From contig NW_025892772.1 in the NCBI RefSeq assembly GCF_002878395.1, forward strand, positions 294,861 through 358,860: DNA of 64,000 nt. Direction: 5' to 3'. The notes beneath the pieces were generated by a model that ran no database searches, had not been told where the DNA came from, and was given only the letters and a program-made list of their open reading frames with translations. This document shows positions 45,822-58,120 of the stretch, piece by piece (the stretch's first letter is position 1; each line of letters opens with the position of its first letter). The DNA is from Capsicum annuum. Lineage: Eukaryota; Streptophyta; Magnoliopsida; Solanales; Solanaceae. A program made the position numbers and the translations under genes.

Positions 45822-45833
45822 GCTATGATACCA
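45822..45833 (-). other. LARD-1 primer binding site
   Basis: GCTATGATACCA on the plus strand, one change from the complement of the Met-tRNA primer site. Confidence 0.75.
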
Positions 45834-45837
45834 ACCT

Positions 45838-48278
45838 TTTCATAACCCAAGCAGAGACCCTGGTCGCGACGAGCATCCCAACTCACTAAGGCACAAGAGA
45901 CCCCTTAGCATACTATCATAAGAATAATCCATAAATAAATAAAAATAAGGAAGATATAATGAAATTCAAGAGAAACTCATAATAAAATTATGTCAACAAG
46001 TTGTGACAATACAATACTCAAATCTCTTCTACATCTACGAAGCCTCTACTTAATTCTATTAGTCTATGTCGGGACAAGGCCCCTGGTTAGACCATAACTG
46101 AAGGAGTCAACATATGAATAAATGTCTTTCAAAAGATGGATGGGTCACAACTAAGCATATCCAAAATTTCTACTAATGAGATGAACCATGGAACTATACC
46201 TTAGATCCTTTAATATGGGGGTCAATACTTAGAGAGTATTGGTATGCAAAACAATGCAAAAATAATGTATATTTTATGTAAAATAGTCAAGAGCATTGTA
46301 AAGAAACAATTTATCATAATATAGATAAAAACATATGGTCATAATATGAAAAGCTTCAATTCATGCTTGTAAAACACTGACTCAATGCTTTGGTTTAGTT
46401 CTAAGCTAGATGGTACTCCCAATAAATCTAAAATCCCATGGGCTTAGTATTACATTACGTAATAAGATGAAACATGCCTCCATGCTGGCATACTAAGCCT
46501 TGAAAGAGTTCCTCTTTACCGACCCACCATATTATGAGAGAGTATGTCTCCTTACTGACATACTATTTCATAAAACCTACATCAACAAAATACAATTTCA
46601 GCTAAGAATTATCTAAACTCATGTTTTATTCGGGTAACCATCTAACTTATTTTAAGCCAAATTTTAATCCTTTAAAACCACACTTTATGCTCATAAAAAG
46701 TTCATTTCTTATTTTGTTAAGGTCATAATATAACAGTGTATCATCATACCTAGACTTGGAAGTCATTCATATTATACCATATCGTATCCATATCCCTTCT
46801 TTTTCAAAAGTATGTTAATGACCACCCAAAAGATTTAAACATCACATGAGAGAGTTCTAATTTTAAATATCATATGAAACTTATGCAAATCACCCTTTCT
46901 TTAGGACTTAAACATATGGTAGACAGTTCTTACATAAAACACATGTGATTGTTCATTGGGAAAAAAGATCCTTTAGAATTAGAAATTACCTCTTTGAAAA
47001 CATGAAAATAACAAATCATATTTGATAAAGAGGAATTTATAACTCTAGAAATATAATCATTCATAAAGAAGCCCCAACTTTAGTCATACATAAGTTTCAT
47101 GATCGAAAAAGGGGGCTTACAGTTCATGCTCTCAAACTTATTCCACAATTCATAATACATTAAGACCATAAATTTCATCATGCTCTCAAATACACTTCAA
47201 AATTTATAGGTGAGAGTAAATATTTAAACTCAAGGCCTTAAATCATCCATATGAACAACCCATAACATGTTAAGACAAATAAATTTCATCATACAAGGAG
47301 GATTTCATAAATCATGCTCTTAAATCACTTTTCAAAACTCACAAAATATGAACACATGAGTACAACTCAAGTTCATGATAAAAACCCCTAGTAATTTCAT
47401 AATTTTATCAAAGATGGGTTCATGGTGCATGCTCTTCAAACGATTTCCATAAACCATTTTTACATATACATAATTATATATATTTAAAACTTATAAAAAA
47501 TATTAAAAATATGCACATGATATTTATGATAGTCCCACATATCATTTCACGGAGAGAAATTGAAGAGAACTGAGAGAGATTGGCCCTTGGAGATTTAAAA
47601 TCCTTACAACCTAGGTAGTTTCTCCTCTCTTGATTATGGAATGATATTTAGGGATTTTACAAAGGGTAAATAACATGTTTAAGACCTTATATTCACCCAA
47701 AAAGGATTAAGGATGGTAAAAGACCCCATTTCTCTTAAAATAACTCAAAATAGAACACTTTTTTATGCTGGGGAAAGGATTTGCAATGCAAGGAAAAAGT
47801 AAACCACTGGGCTTGTGGCACAATTTCAAATAAAAACTATTCTAGTGGCTTTTAATTATCCCTCTATTTTCATGATCCCTCTATGGCGCAGGCCTAACAC
47901 AGATCTTGGAGAGTGTCTTCCTAAAACACTCATAACTTTTGACTCTAAATTTGGATTGACGAACGGTCTATTGTATTCAAAGGAGGACTCAAAGATATTT
48001 AATTTAATATATAGTGGGCCATTTAACTCCTCACATTCTAGTATTTATTTTCAATAGAATGTGACCCAAGAAAAATGTATACCAAAATTAAATGGATAAA
48101 AAAGTTCTCAGCTTAACTTTGAGCTAGGAGATTTTTGTAACGTATACTCATCTTCAATAATGTTCTCACACTCAAGAATTTTTATTAACAATAATTTCTA
48201 ACTAGAAATCATTGGATTCGGGTCTATATACATCAGAAATATAGTTCAACTTTAGCCCGAAAAAGCGGGGGTGTTATA
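45838..48278 (-). repeat. LARD-1 5' LTR
   Basis: From TTTCATAACCC (family start TGTCATGATCC) to GGGTGTTATA, 2441 bases. It aligns with the LARD-2 LTRs at the inner end (for example GTCGGGACAAGGCCCC at about 46068). The U3 part is more diverged and I did not find the palindrome cluster seen in LARD-2. Confidence 0.7.
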
Positions 48279-50153
48279 GTTTCCTACTTACCCTTGCTTT
48301 TCTCTCATTTTTCTTATTTTCTGCACCTTGTGTAGGTATTGGATCATGTTGCAGCTTGTAGATTATTTTATTCTTGTTTCAACATTGTAGATATCAATAT
48401 AGTTTTTTTAGACTCCAAGCTTACCCATATCTCTCTTTATTATCGTATTCTTGGACACATTTAATAATTTTTTTTTATTGTTATCATTCTATAACTAGAG
48501 GCTTGTTCTGATGACCACAAGACTTGGGATGTATCTTTGAGACTTGTGTCTCATATATATATATATGGAATGCTTTTGTTTCTTCTGTTTCACTCTTGAG
48601 TTCTCTTTAACTCTTGTTCTTTAGGTTTGGTTATGCTTACTTGTCTTATGGGTATGACAAGTTCCATCACATGACTATTTTTTGGTTGTGACATGTTGTC
48701 TTCTAGCACCACTCTAATTATATTATTTTCAATTTTGTTCTTCTACTATGTGTTAGATTATTTCCTATATTTATTTAAGAAAAAATTGCATATGCACTAT
48801 TTCCTTTTTTTTATAATCATGATATCCAAGACAGCTTGTGTGCACCTAGACTAATTCTATGGAATACCTTTCACCACCCACCCGCAATAGGTACCAGGTA
48901 ACACTGTTCACCAAGGTTCGGATAAATACAAAGAAATTACCAAGTGTTTGTCTATACCAGAAATCATTTCCATATGCGCTATTACTCGTTCAATATTTAT
49001 GTTTGAAACATCAAATAGCATTCACATAACCACTTAGTTATAGACAAAAAAAATTACTTTATTGATGGGTGATAGTTCAAGCGATTGATTCATCAAATAA
49101 CTGACTATCAGGTCCTCTAACCTGTAGAATATTTTTTAAGTGCTATCCAACCATAGTTAGCCATTGAACATATTTTTTAGTAGAATGAAGTGATTCCCTT
49201 TGTTATGCAAGAAAGATATGATTTCCAATAATGAGAGTGATCCAATTTTATATTAACAAATTTGCAGTTGATATAGATCATGTTACTAATTTTACACTTG
49301 AGAAGATTTTTGAAGTCATAGCCGAGTTCATTAGCAAGCATTAATTAAAAAGGAAAAAATAGGTTCGGGTATTTATAATAAGGGTTTTAATTTGTTATGA
49401 ATTATTAAGGTTAATGAATCGGATTTGATTATTGAGGGGAATGAGTTATTTAGGGGAAAACGAGCATTTTTATTTAATTTGGAGACATTCCATCTAAAAT
49501 AGGGACATAATTGAATACATTAAGGCTGCTTATCAGATAGGTAATTATGCTTAATGGTTCAGATTATTGGTTATTTATGGCACAATTTTTAATTCCAAGG
49601 TCATGATGACACCTATTTTGAACCAACCTTGATAGGTAAGACAACACAAAGATAGAATAAATACAGTAAAAATATAAATAAATAGAATAAAACTTGAAAT
49701 TCAGAATAAAGTCAAGCTAATAGATGATAATCAACCATATCCATTACCCAAGAGTTAGAAAGTAAGTCTCATTCTCACCACAACCTTCTTCAGCCAAAAG
49801 AAGGTCGAGCATCATAGTAGTACGAAAGGGGAATGACGAATAATACAACTTAGATACCCAAAATTTTGTGCCATGAGTAAGAGAAACTCTAACTATAATA
49901 GAAATACAAGAAAAATAGTTTTATGTCTCTGAACTAAAAATAAAGACATCAAAGCAAAGAAAGCAAGGAACATGCTCCAGACAGAATGCTCCCCATGAAT
50001 TCAAGTAGATCTACATGTTGCTCTTTCAATAGCAACTCAATTAGGGATCTGCATTAAAAGGGTATAGAAAAGTAGGATTGTATATAGTCCACTTGCACTT
50101 CATAAGCATCATAAGACGACGAGCAGAATAGATAACTAAACAAGTAAAGTAAA
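48279..50153. other. Unassigned AT-rich sequence
   Basis: No coding region recognised. It contains a (TA) run at 48553-48566, a SINE-like piece (listed separately) and, at about 49600-50150, sequence starting TCATGATGACACC that looks like the inner end of yet another minus-strand LTR. The last is a weak impression. Confidence 0.5.
48815..48980 (-). mobile_element. SINE-like fragment
   Basis: GTGTGCACCTAGACTAATTC, AATAGGTACCAGGTAACAC and TTCACCAAGGTTCGG follow each other here. This order matches a SINE consensus I recall from dicot genomes, read in reverse. A T-run at about 48806-48814 could be its A-tail on the minus strand. The RNA polymerase III B box expected at the right end is not clearly present. 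Confidence 0.45.
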
Positions 50154-50569
50154 TGTCACTACCCGAGCCGAGGCCATGAACGTGACGTGTATCCCGAACC
50201 ACATAGGCTCGAGAGAACCGTTAGCATCCTACTAGGAACATAATACATAGATAAATCAAAGTGTGGAAGTTATAAAGACAATTCAAGGGAAATTTATAAT
50301 ACATTTATGTAAGACCCCACAAAATCCTAGTCATTTTAGTCCTTTATATCATGCCAAAAGAGGTCCCAAAATTAGAAAATTTTAGTAAAGTATTGACACT
50401 TAGTCTCATTTTGTCCTTGATATTTCAATGACATTATTTACAATCATTCCAACATTAGAATGTTAATTTTTAAATTGATTCATGATCAGGGTTATTTATA
50501 GCTTATCTTAAGTAAGTTTTGGAATATTCAGACGTCGTTTGAGTCATGTTTGGATCACCAAAATAGCAA

Positions 50570-50690
50570 GCTAACGCGATCTTAACGCATCGCATTAGGT
50601 ATCGCATCGTCAGCATCGATGTAAAGCATCGATGATTGCATTAACCCCATCAACGTAGTGCGTCGCCTATTATGTCACTAGGTAAGTTTT
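50570..50690 (+). promoter_or_regulatory. CpG palindrome cluster, solo-3 U3
   Basis: Contains TAACGCGATCTTAACGCATC, GCATCGATG twice and AGTGCGTCGCC. It is at the same place in the LTR as the Del-D cluster. Confidence 0.45.
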
Positions 50691-52098
50691 GTGTATTAAG
50701 TTACGGGTTTGTGGGGGTAATTGGGTCATTTTTCCCTTTCAATAATCTGCCATAAAATGTAATTAAACCTCCCAAAGGGTAAATTCACTAATTATCTCAC
50801 AAATACTCTCAAGAACAAAGCCCTAGTTTCATCAAGTTCAAGTCCAAGTCCCAAAAATACACCATAATTCTCATGAAATCAATAATCAAGGAATATTAGG
50901 TATTCATCCTTGGGTTTCCTTCCACCCTTGGAGTTCAAGAACCCTTTTTTCAAAACTACAAGTTTTTAGATTCATGATTTACATGTGCAGATTAGGTTGT
51001 ATTCATGTTTGTGTTGTGGTGTGGGTTTCAATTCAAGATTTAATTATAAGATTCATGAACATAAGATAGCATGTATGTTGATTGATGTAATTCTCTTATT
51101 AAGACTATTGAAATTGCAAGTCTAAGTTGTATCATTATACTCATGTGTTGTTCATTATCATTTGCATCAACTATGCTCCCCAAGTGTTTGATAAAAAGTC
51201 CATATGAGTAAACTATGCATTGTAACTTATTGTTGTGTTTCCAAAGTTGTGATATGAGTTTATCTATTATGCCATCGAGTCCTGGGGGTATTTATTACCC
51301 GAAATCTGGCTTTTTACTTAGTTACAGTAGTTATAGAATCGTCCCAGTAAAGGTCAAGAACCGTAGTACTCAGTCAGTTAACAGAACTCAGTGAACTCAG
51401 TCTAGTTCAGTCAGTTAGCACGATCAGGTTCAGTTCAAATCAGCTTAGTACAGTCTAGTGATTAGTGTCTTTCAGTTGGGAGTAGGATTCAAAATCGAGT
51501 GAACTTAGGGATGGGGACATGCCTGCCAGTTAGGGTTTGACCCTTAGTAGCAATCCCTGAGTTACAGAACTACGTAGCCAATGTAGGGTAAGACATCCTC
51601 CTGCCAGACTAGGGTTGATGCAATCATATACATATTTTATTAGTCTTCCTGCCAGATTAGGGTTGATATAGCATTGTTAGTATCCCATGGCAAGGTACTA
51701 ACACCTTTCCAACTGGGGTCACAGGTTGGACCCCAAATCATTCTACATCGGGATATATTGGTTAGATGAACACTCCCACAATTACAGTTTCAGTCCCAGT
51801 ATTCAGTAAAGCACGCAGTCAGTTCTATAGAATCATGGCTATCAGTTATTAGTTACTCAGCCATTAGAATTTAGTACTCAATTTTAGTATAATCTCAAAT
51901 ACACGATGTATACCTATATGCGCAGTATTGTATGTTCAGTATGTTCTGTGGTTACAATTTTGCATGTACCCTCATCCAGATACTACATGATGTCCATTCA
52001 GTCAGTTATTATCTCATACATATGAACCCATGTTTATCAGCCTTAGCTCACTTAGTATAACAGTACATTTCATGTACTGACTCATACTCTCTTTTGCT

Positions 52099-52119
52099 CT
52101 ATGATGTCTCATATAATAG
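52099..52119 (+). other. Conserved LTR hairpin, solo-3 copy
   Basis: CTATGAT/ATAATAG with loop GTCTCAT; one mismatch in the stem. Confidence 0.45.
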
Positions 52120-54073
52120 GTTCGTAAGCTCAGGTTCCTGACCGTACTTAGTAGCACAGGCTCTCAGCAGTAGTTACAGTGGTAAGTCCTTATATTTTGA
52201 GGATAGAGTTACCTATTTCAACATTTCAGTAGTTCAGTAGTTATTTCAGTCGGAGGTAGTTGGGGATTTGTTCCATCAACTCTATATTCGGATAGTTAGA
52301 GGCTTTTAGACTAGGATAGTCAGTTATTCAGTTTTCAAATGTTATTATTAGTTATATTCAGTTGTTATTTCAATATTTTGAGAACCTTATGGCATTTTCA
52401 AATTTCTTCCACATATACTCCAGTATTATATTCAATGCTTACAGCTGGTACCAGTCATGGGTTAGCTTATGGTCCTTCGGGGTCGTAAGCACCATGTGAA
52501 GCCTAGGGTGTAGTATCTAGGAGTTACAAACTATGTCAACAAAATATGACAACAAAATACTCAACTTCCATCTACTAAGCCTATACTGAATTACTACTCA
52601 ATCTATAGGGAAAAGGCCTAAGACAACTGAAATAATATAAGAATGGAATGCCTTCCGAAGCAAGGGAGGCTTACCAATCTCTAAAAGTCTGGAAATAATC
52701 TATTGGCTTTCAAGACCAAGGGACTGGACCTCAGATCCTGAAATATTGGGGGTCAATACTCGAATGTACTGGTACGTAGAACAATCCAAAAATAACATGT
52801 GTTTATACAACATAGGTGAGAGCATTTCATAAATCAATTTAGCATAAGGTAATTGAAAACACATGGGCATAATTTAATGAGCTTCAAAACATCTTTTTGA
52901 AATCATGACTCAACTCTGCATACTCAGCTGAGCAAGATGGTACACCCTACAATCTATAATTCCACGGGCTATATGGAATCCTCCCTTGACTCTGTGGCCA
53001 AGACCCTAACCTAAGTTTGTCGTGAGTACTGGAGTCTCTGCATCTCTATTATGCCACAAGCTCATCGCCAGTGTACAATCCCCTATTTTAGGGCAACATA
53101 AAACTCATGTCGGCAAATCATAGTTTCATGCAATGTGCCTTATTCGGATGACCATCTAACTCTCTTTAATCCCCATTTTGGACTATTAAAAATAATGCTT
53201 TCTTCTTATAAGCCGTTTTTATTTTATTCTGCTTAGGGAACATCATAATAGGGTATCGTCATACCCATACTTGTAAGTCCTTTGTTACATATCACAACAT
53301 CTCTACTGCCCTTCTTATTTTAAAGCATGTTATTGACCACCCAAAAGATTTAAAAATCACACAAGAATCACATTTCCAAAGAACATGAAAATTTATGCAA
53401 AAACACTTATTTTTCAATAATTTATCTACAGTAGTCATCAATTACACACAAATCTCTATTAGGAACATGAACATTTATAAATCAAGGAAAACACCCACTC
53501 ATTTAGTCATAAAAATAGTACAATTCCTACATGATAGTAAACCTGTAAAATCAAGGTTTTAGCTATACGTATGATTAACCAACAACATGTAAAAACAATG
53601 GGTTTCATAATAAGAGGGTGAATTACATAAATCATTCTCTCATTTAACTTCTCAAACTTAATATCACATGAAAACATTTCAAATTTAGTGTACAACACCA
53701 TAATTTCCACAAGATTTCATTATCAAATGGGATTTTCAATACATGTTCATCAATATTTTTGAAACCCCTTTCGTATGCATAAGTATATACTCTTTAGATC
53801 TTGTTTAAAATAGTAAATCTATTCCCATGAGGTTTAGAATAGTCCCACATACCTTGTTGATGAACCAAATTTGAGATATCTTGATTCTAAGCCTTGGAAA
53901 TATGAGTCTTGGGAGGAAATCCTAATTTTTCTGTCTTTACAGGAGAAGAGGAGAAGGAGTTATGATAAACTAATATTTTTATCAGTAAATAGGGTTTGAA
54001 GTGTGATTTAAGTTGTGGGGGTAAGATCAATATACCCCTAAAGAATCCAAAGAAAATTTTAGAAATTCTTCAG

Positions 54074-54245
54074 CTGACGACAAAGTTGATGGCTCATCAC
54101 CTTAGTTGTCACTTTCAGGCTGGGATTTTTGACATACTGACTTAGGATAATGACTAGAGATAATGGATCATCACTTAGTTGTAGGCTCGTCAGCTTAGAC
54201 GTCACCTAAGTGATGGCTTATCAGATTAGTCGTCACTTATTTAAC
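54074..54245 (-). promoter_or_regulatory. TGAYGGCTCRTCA palindrome cluster, LARD-2 3' LTR
   Basis: TGATGGCTCATCA (54087-54099), ATGGATCATCA (about 54163), GGCTCGTCA (54184-54192), TGATGGCTTATCA (54211-54223) and GTCGTCACTT. The arms approximate TGACG/CGTCA around GCT. Confidence 0.5.
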
Positions 54246-54619
54246 AGATAGATACTTCGAAGTCAAATGAGCATACCTTTCAACTCCAATATTCGATTAA
54301 GGTGAAACCGATTGCATTGGAAAGAAGACTCAAAGATCTTTAAATCAGTATATAGTAGGCCACGTTACACATTATATATTAAGAGTAATGGTCATTAGAA
54401 TTTTATCCAAGTTGAAACATTCACTAACACTTATTTGATAGAAACGTTCTCAACTCGTCTTTGAGTTAGGAGGTTTTATGATCTCACTCGACCTCGAAAG
54501 ACGTTACCACACTATAAATTTGATCATCACACTTATATTGACACAGAACCATTAGGTTTAGGTCTATATACTTGGGAACAATGGTTTGAATTCTATCCTA
54601 AAAAATGCAGGGTGTTACA

Positions 54620-54634
54620 TTATCTCCCCCTTGG
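54620..54634 (-). other. LARD-2 polypurine tract
   Basis: The plus strand reads TTATCTCCCCCTTGG right after the LTR end, then ATTCATCCTCAAATGAT. In minus sense this is the same GAGGATGAAT ... GGGGGAGA arrangement as in Del-C, D and E. Confidence 0.75.
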
Positions 54635-57600
54635 AATCATTCATCCTCAAATGATGGGTAGGAACGTGTTGAAGCTATAGAAGTATGAAATAAAGGATGT
54701 AACCTCACATTAGGAATTCTATTTTCCACAGTGAAATATACATAAGCATTCAAGAAGATCTTCATGACATCACCAAGTAAATCGTGTAAGCGTAAATCAT
54801 GAGATAACGAGACTTGACATAGACATGATCTTGGCATGTGTTCTATGGAACATGATCATAACATTGTAAGGAAAGAATATTTCCTACGAATCCTCAACCT
54901 GATTAAGATTGTTACAATACATGAGCTGAGATTCTCATGAGACATAAGAATAGAATAGAAACATTCTTTACCTAAGAAGATACGTCTACTAGCTTTTAAA
55001 TTTTTGCGATGCTTCTCCACTATTTTTTCAACTATGATTACCACGTTTCAACATCTCAATCTTATAATTTCCCACAAAATATATAACTAAAAGAGCTTGG
55101 TATAACTGTATAGTACTTCCATGTTGAAACATAACCGAGAGTAAAAAGACACTAGCTTAATCTATGCAATACATACTCTACACCTCTTTAAGCATATCAC
55201 TCCACACTAACAGTATAATCAAACAACCTCAGGTCTTAAATCGAGTAGTACTAACCACATAGCACATCGGTTTGTGTATCTATCAATCACAATATTCAAG
55301 TCTATCTCTACTATACCCATTTTATAGATTTTCCAACGAAAACTAGCAACTTCAATCGTTCTCACAAAGATTTTCACCACATATCTCCTTCCTAACTATT
55401 TCATATAATGAAAGTTCATTTCCATCTATCCCCCTTCACCTATCACCTTAAGTCAAGAAATCACATCATAATTTTCACATTCAAGAACATTTATTCCCCT
55501 ACCTAAATCATTACTATGCTTCCACAACCATCACCATACTAACATAAGGAGGGTCATTGAGGGATCCGAGCATAAGCATCATAATTAAGAGTAACACTAT
55601 TCGACTATAACTTATATTTATTATGCTACTAAAGGTGGGACATGAGTTGTAGATACGATACAATAGACATGAAATGCTTCATAAGTAGAGAGTCGTTCGG
55701 AATAAACACAACACAACATGAGTACTTAGGACAGACCACAGTACAAATATGAGAGATTACACCGTGAGTCATATAAAATAAGGTCAGAATTCATGAAGTC
55801 AATGATTTAGACAAGGATTGCTACTTGGAGTCATTGCTTCTCATTTTTGGAGCTGAGATTGCCATAAGTTTGCATGTACCTTATAAATTTTGCTAATCCT
55901 AACATAAAGTAAATCGGTAACTTATAGAAAGCATAGTTCCTTAGAAATAAGCATGATATGAGACATGGATCTGTAGTTCATGAGCATCACTACATAGATC
56001 TTGAATATATGGAAGATTGGATTTACTAAGACATTATTGCTTCTATTTTGGAGGTCGGAACATAACATGACTTACATAGAGAACTCAGACCTTAGACATA
56101 GGCAGGACTTGAATACATAAGACATTGGTATAATGACCACTTAAATTGAAGTAGGAGGAGTTTTCTTGTATAGGACAATATTTATCAAGACTATTCCCTG
56201 AAAATTGCCACCATTAGAAAATTCAAGAACTACCTTAGTTTGTCATCTTCCCCTTAGATCAAAGTCACAATCCTAAACTTTTGTTCATATCCTTTAAAAA
56301 AATCTATAACTAAAACTCTCCACACAATGGAGGTATGAACATTCACATAAATATTAAAATCTCCCTGATAAACTATTCTCTAAAGGCCTTGCTATCCATA
56401 AGAGCTTCTCTTAACTTCTCCTAGCCTATATAGCCATCACACTACAACTCCCACTCTCATGTGCATACACATAAAAACTCCTTATCATATAATAATCCAT
56501 TCTCCACTGCAAACATACTAGCATCAAACCTCTAATTGCATACCCTTACAACTTAACAAAGTTTGTAAAACTATACCAAAGGCGCATATTGTCTACCTAT
56601 ATTTCCTCAATTCAACTCTAAAGAACACCATACTATACCTCCAGATACTTCTCCATACTAAAAAATTTAAGAACGTGGACTAGGTAAAAATGGCACCTAT
56701 ACACATAAAAGCTCATCGAACCACATGGTACTTGAGTATCAACATATTCTTATAAAATTTAATGCTCTTATCCAGCAAAACTCAGTGACAATTCATTATT
56801 TAACCACTAATCCTCATCTACACATATACCTCAAAATTACAATGTAAACTTTTCATAAGTTATCAACCTAGGCTCTTTCACACATTATATCAAGCCTACT
56901 AATTCATTCCTACAAAACATGCATCATTAGTCTTAAACTACTATTCTTATTACCACAATCCACATCTAAAGTTCAAGCCTATTGTCTAACACCAATCATA
57001 TAACAACGATAAAGCACGCTGCAATGTTATACTAGTCTAGCAAATGGGGAAATCAACCCAATTATGTCATTTCACTTAACTGCTACCTACAATCACATCC
57101 CCTCCATGATATTACTACTGCACCTCAAAAATCTATTACATACCTTCTCACATGTAATACTAGTTTAAAACAACTAGAGAAAAGACAATCAAGAGGGTAA
57201 AATCACATAATAGGTATAGTCGATCTTATTCTTATAATATAACCCGTTACGATCTTTTTCACACATTAAATCAACTTACCCATGAATAGATTTAGACTAC
57301 TTTCAAAGTTCCTTAAACATCACTAAGTTTTGCCCAAGTTAGTCTATACATATAACTTATTGGCTATCCTACTTCTTTCCATTTACTATCTATAAATGAT
57401 TTCTACAACCACCATAACAACTACTCTAGGCTCCTTCCTTATTTGAATAAATAATAATCATAGACAAATACTTTCTCTGCAGACTACCATACACTCTAAA
57501 AATCTTGCTACAATATTATCCAATCACCATAAAAGAGGAAACCACCCCTAGTCAAGGGACTAAAACTACTTATTTATGTAAAAGTCACCTGCATTGTGAC

Positions 57601-58104
57601 TTCTAGACATGTGATTTCATATAACTAACTACGGTACCATCTTACTACCAAAAGGTTATGACACCTTAACATATTTTACTACTCGGGTGAAAATACTGAA
57701 CACACTTCATATCTCAAGCTTAAAAGCATAGTTACACGATTACATTAAGATAGAGGTATACACTCGAGTCAATACACTTTGAAGCACTAATGGACTCTTC
57801 TCAAGTCCTTGTGCTATCTTATAATTTCATGGATAACTCAATCAGAAAGTACCACATTATTGGGAATCTAAGCTCTTGGACTTATATTGCCTCGACAATG
57901 AGGAATTCCCCATAAAATTGGAGCAAGGAATGAATTTGGATAACTTTTGTAAGGATGACGCTATAGCACAAACTATAGTATGAAAGAATCAGAAACATTC
58001 CTAAATACCTGGTAGCATCCTGATTATAAGTGTAGTGCACAACACACCCATAAATAAGACTTTACTAGAAATGGCTTCGTAGATACCCTGGGACCATGAT
58101 TCAT
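54635..58104 (-). other. Coding-free interior of LARD-2
   Basis: About 3.5 kb without recognisable protein. The longest open stretches are 62-66 codons. Sequence from about 55283 on is also found in LARD-1, so the interior is a stable part of the family and not random filler. The final 150 bases are the conserved leader. Confidence 0.65.
57960..58104 (-). promoter_or_regulatory. Conserved retrotransposon leader, LARD-2 copy
   Basis: Minus sense, 54 nt after the primer site: TATGGGTGTGTTGTGCACT then ACACTTATAATC (58022-58051), preceded by GTCTTATT and followed by GGTATTTAGGAATGTTTC (about 57992-58009) and GATTCTTTCATACTATAG. Confidence 0.65.
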
Positions 58105-58116
58105 GCTCTGATACCA
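58105..58116 (-). other. LARD-2 primer binding site (perfect)
   Basis: GCTCTGATACCA, the exact complement of the Met-tRNA primer site TGGTATCAGAGC, four bases from the LTR. Confidence 0.9.
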
Positions 58117-58120
58117 AGTT

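Larger units (their letters stand above)
42861..48278 (-). mobile_element. LARD-1: non-coding LTR element (3' end lost)
   Basis: Interior 42903-45821, primer site 45822-45833 and 5' LTR 45838-48278, in minus orientation. The interior aligns with LARD-2 from about 55283 on (for example CAAGCCTATCTTTACTACAC against CAAGTCTATCTCTACTATAC). It has no gag or pol. Its 3' LTR and the adjoining 650 bases or so of interior are missing where Del-C abuts. Short open stretches inside (85-94 codons) resemble no protein I know. Confidence 0.7.
50308..52528 (+). mobile_element. Solo-3: solo LTR of a Del-D-related family
   Basis: TGTAAGACCCCACAAAATCC to GAGTTACA, 2221 bases, similar in sequence and order to the Del-D LTRs. 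The flanks are ATTTA (50303-50307) and AACTA (52529-52533), a diverged 5-bp duplication. The uninterrupted copy of the site is in the LARD-2 5' LTR near 58268. Confidence 0.8.
50154..54619 (-). repeat. LARD-2 3' LTR (contains solo-3)
   Basis: TGTCACTACCCGAGCC to CAGGGTGTTACA. Without solo-3 and one target copy it is about 2240 bases. It aligns closely with the 5' LTR (for example the region 53507-53710 with 59259-59462). Confidence 0.8.

Noticed and set aside
49600..50153. Another full LTR at this place
   Set aside because: Only a vague similarity to LTR inner ends (TCATGATGACACC). No primer site, no partner copy and no clear right end.
58105..58116. Possible tRNA gene fragment (GCTCTGATACCA)
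   Set aside because: It is the complement of a Met-tRNA primer site placed four bases from an LTR. No cloverleaf surrounds it.
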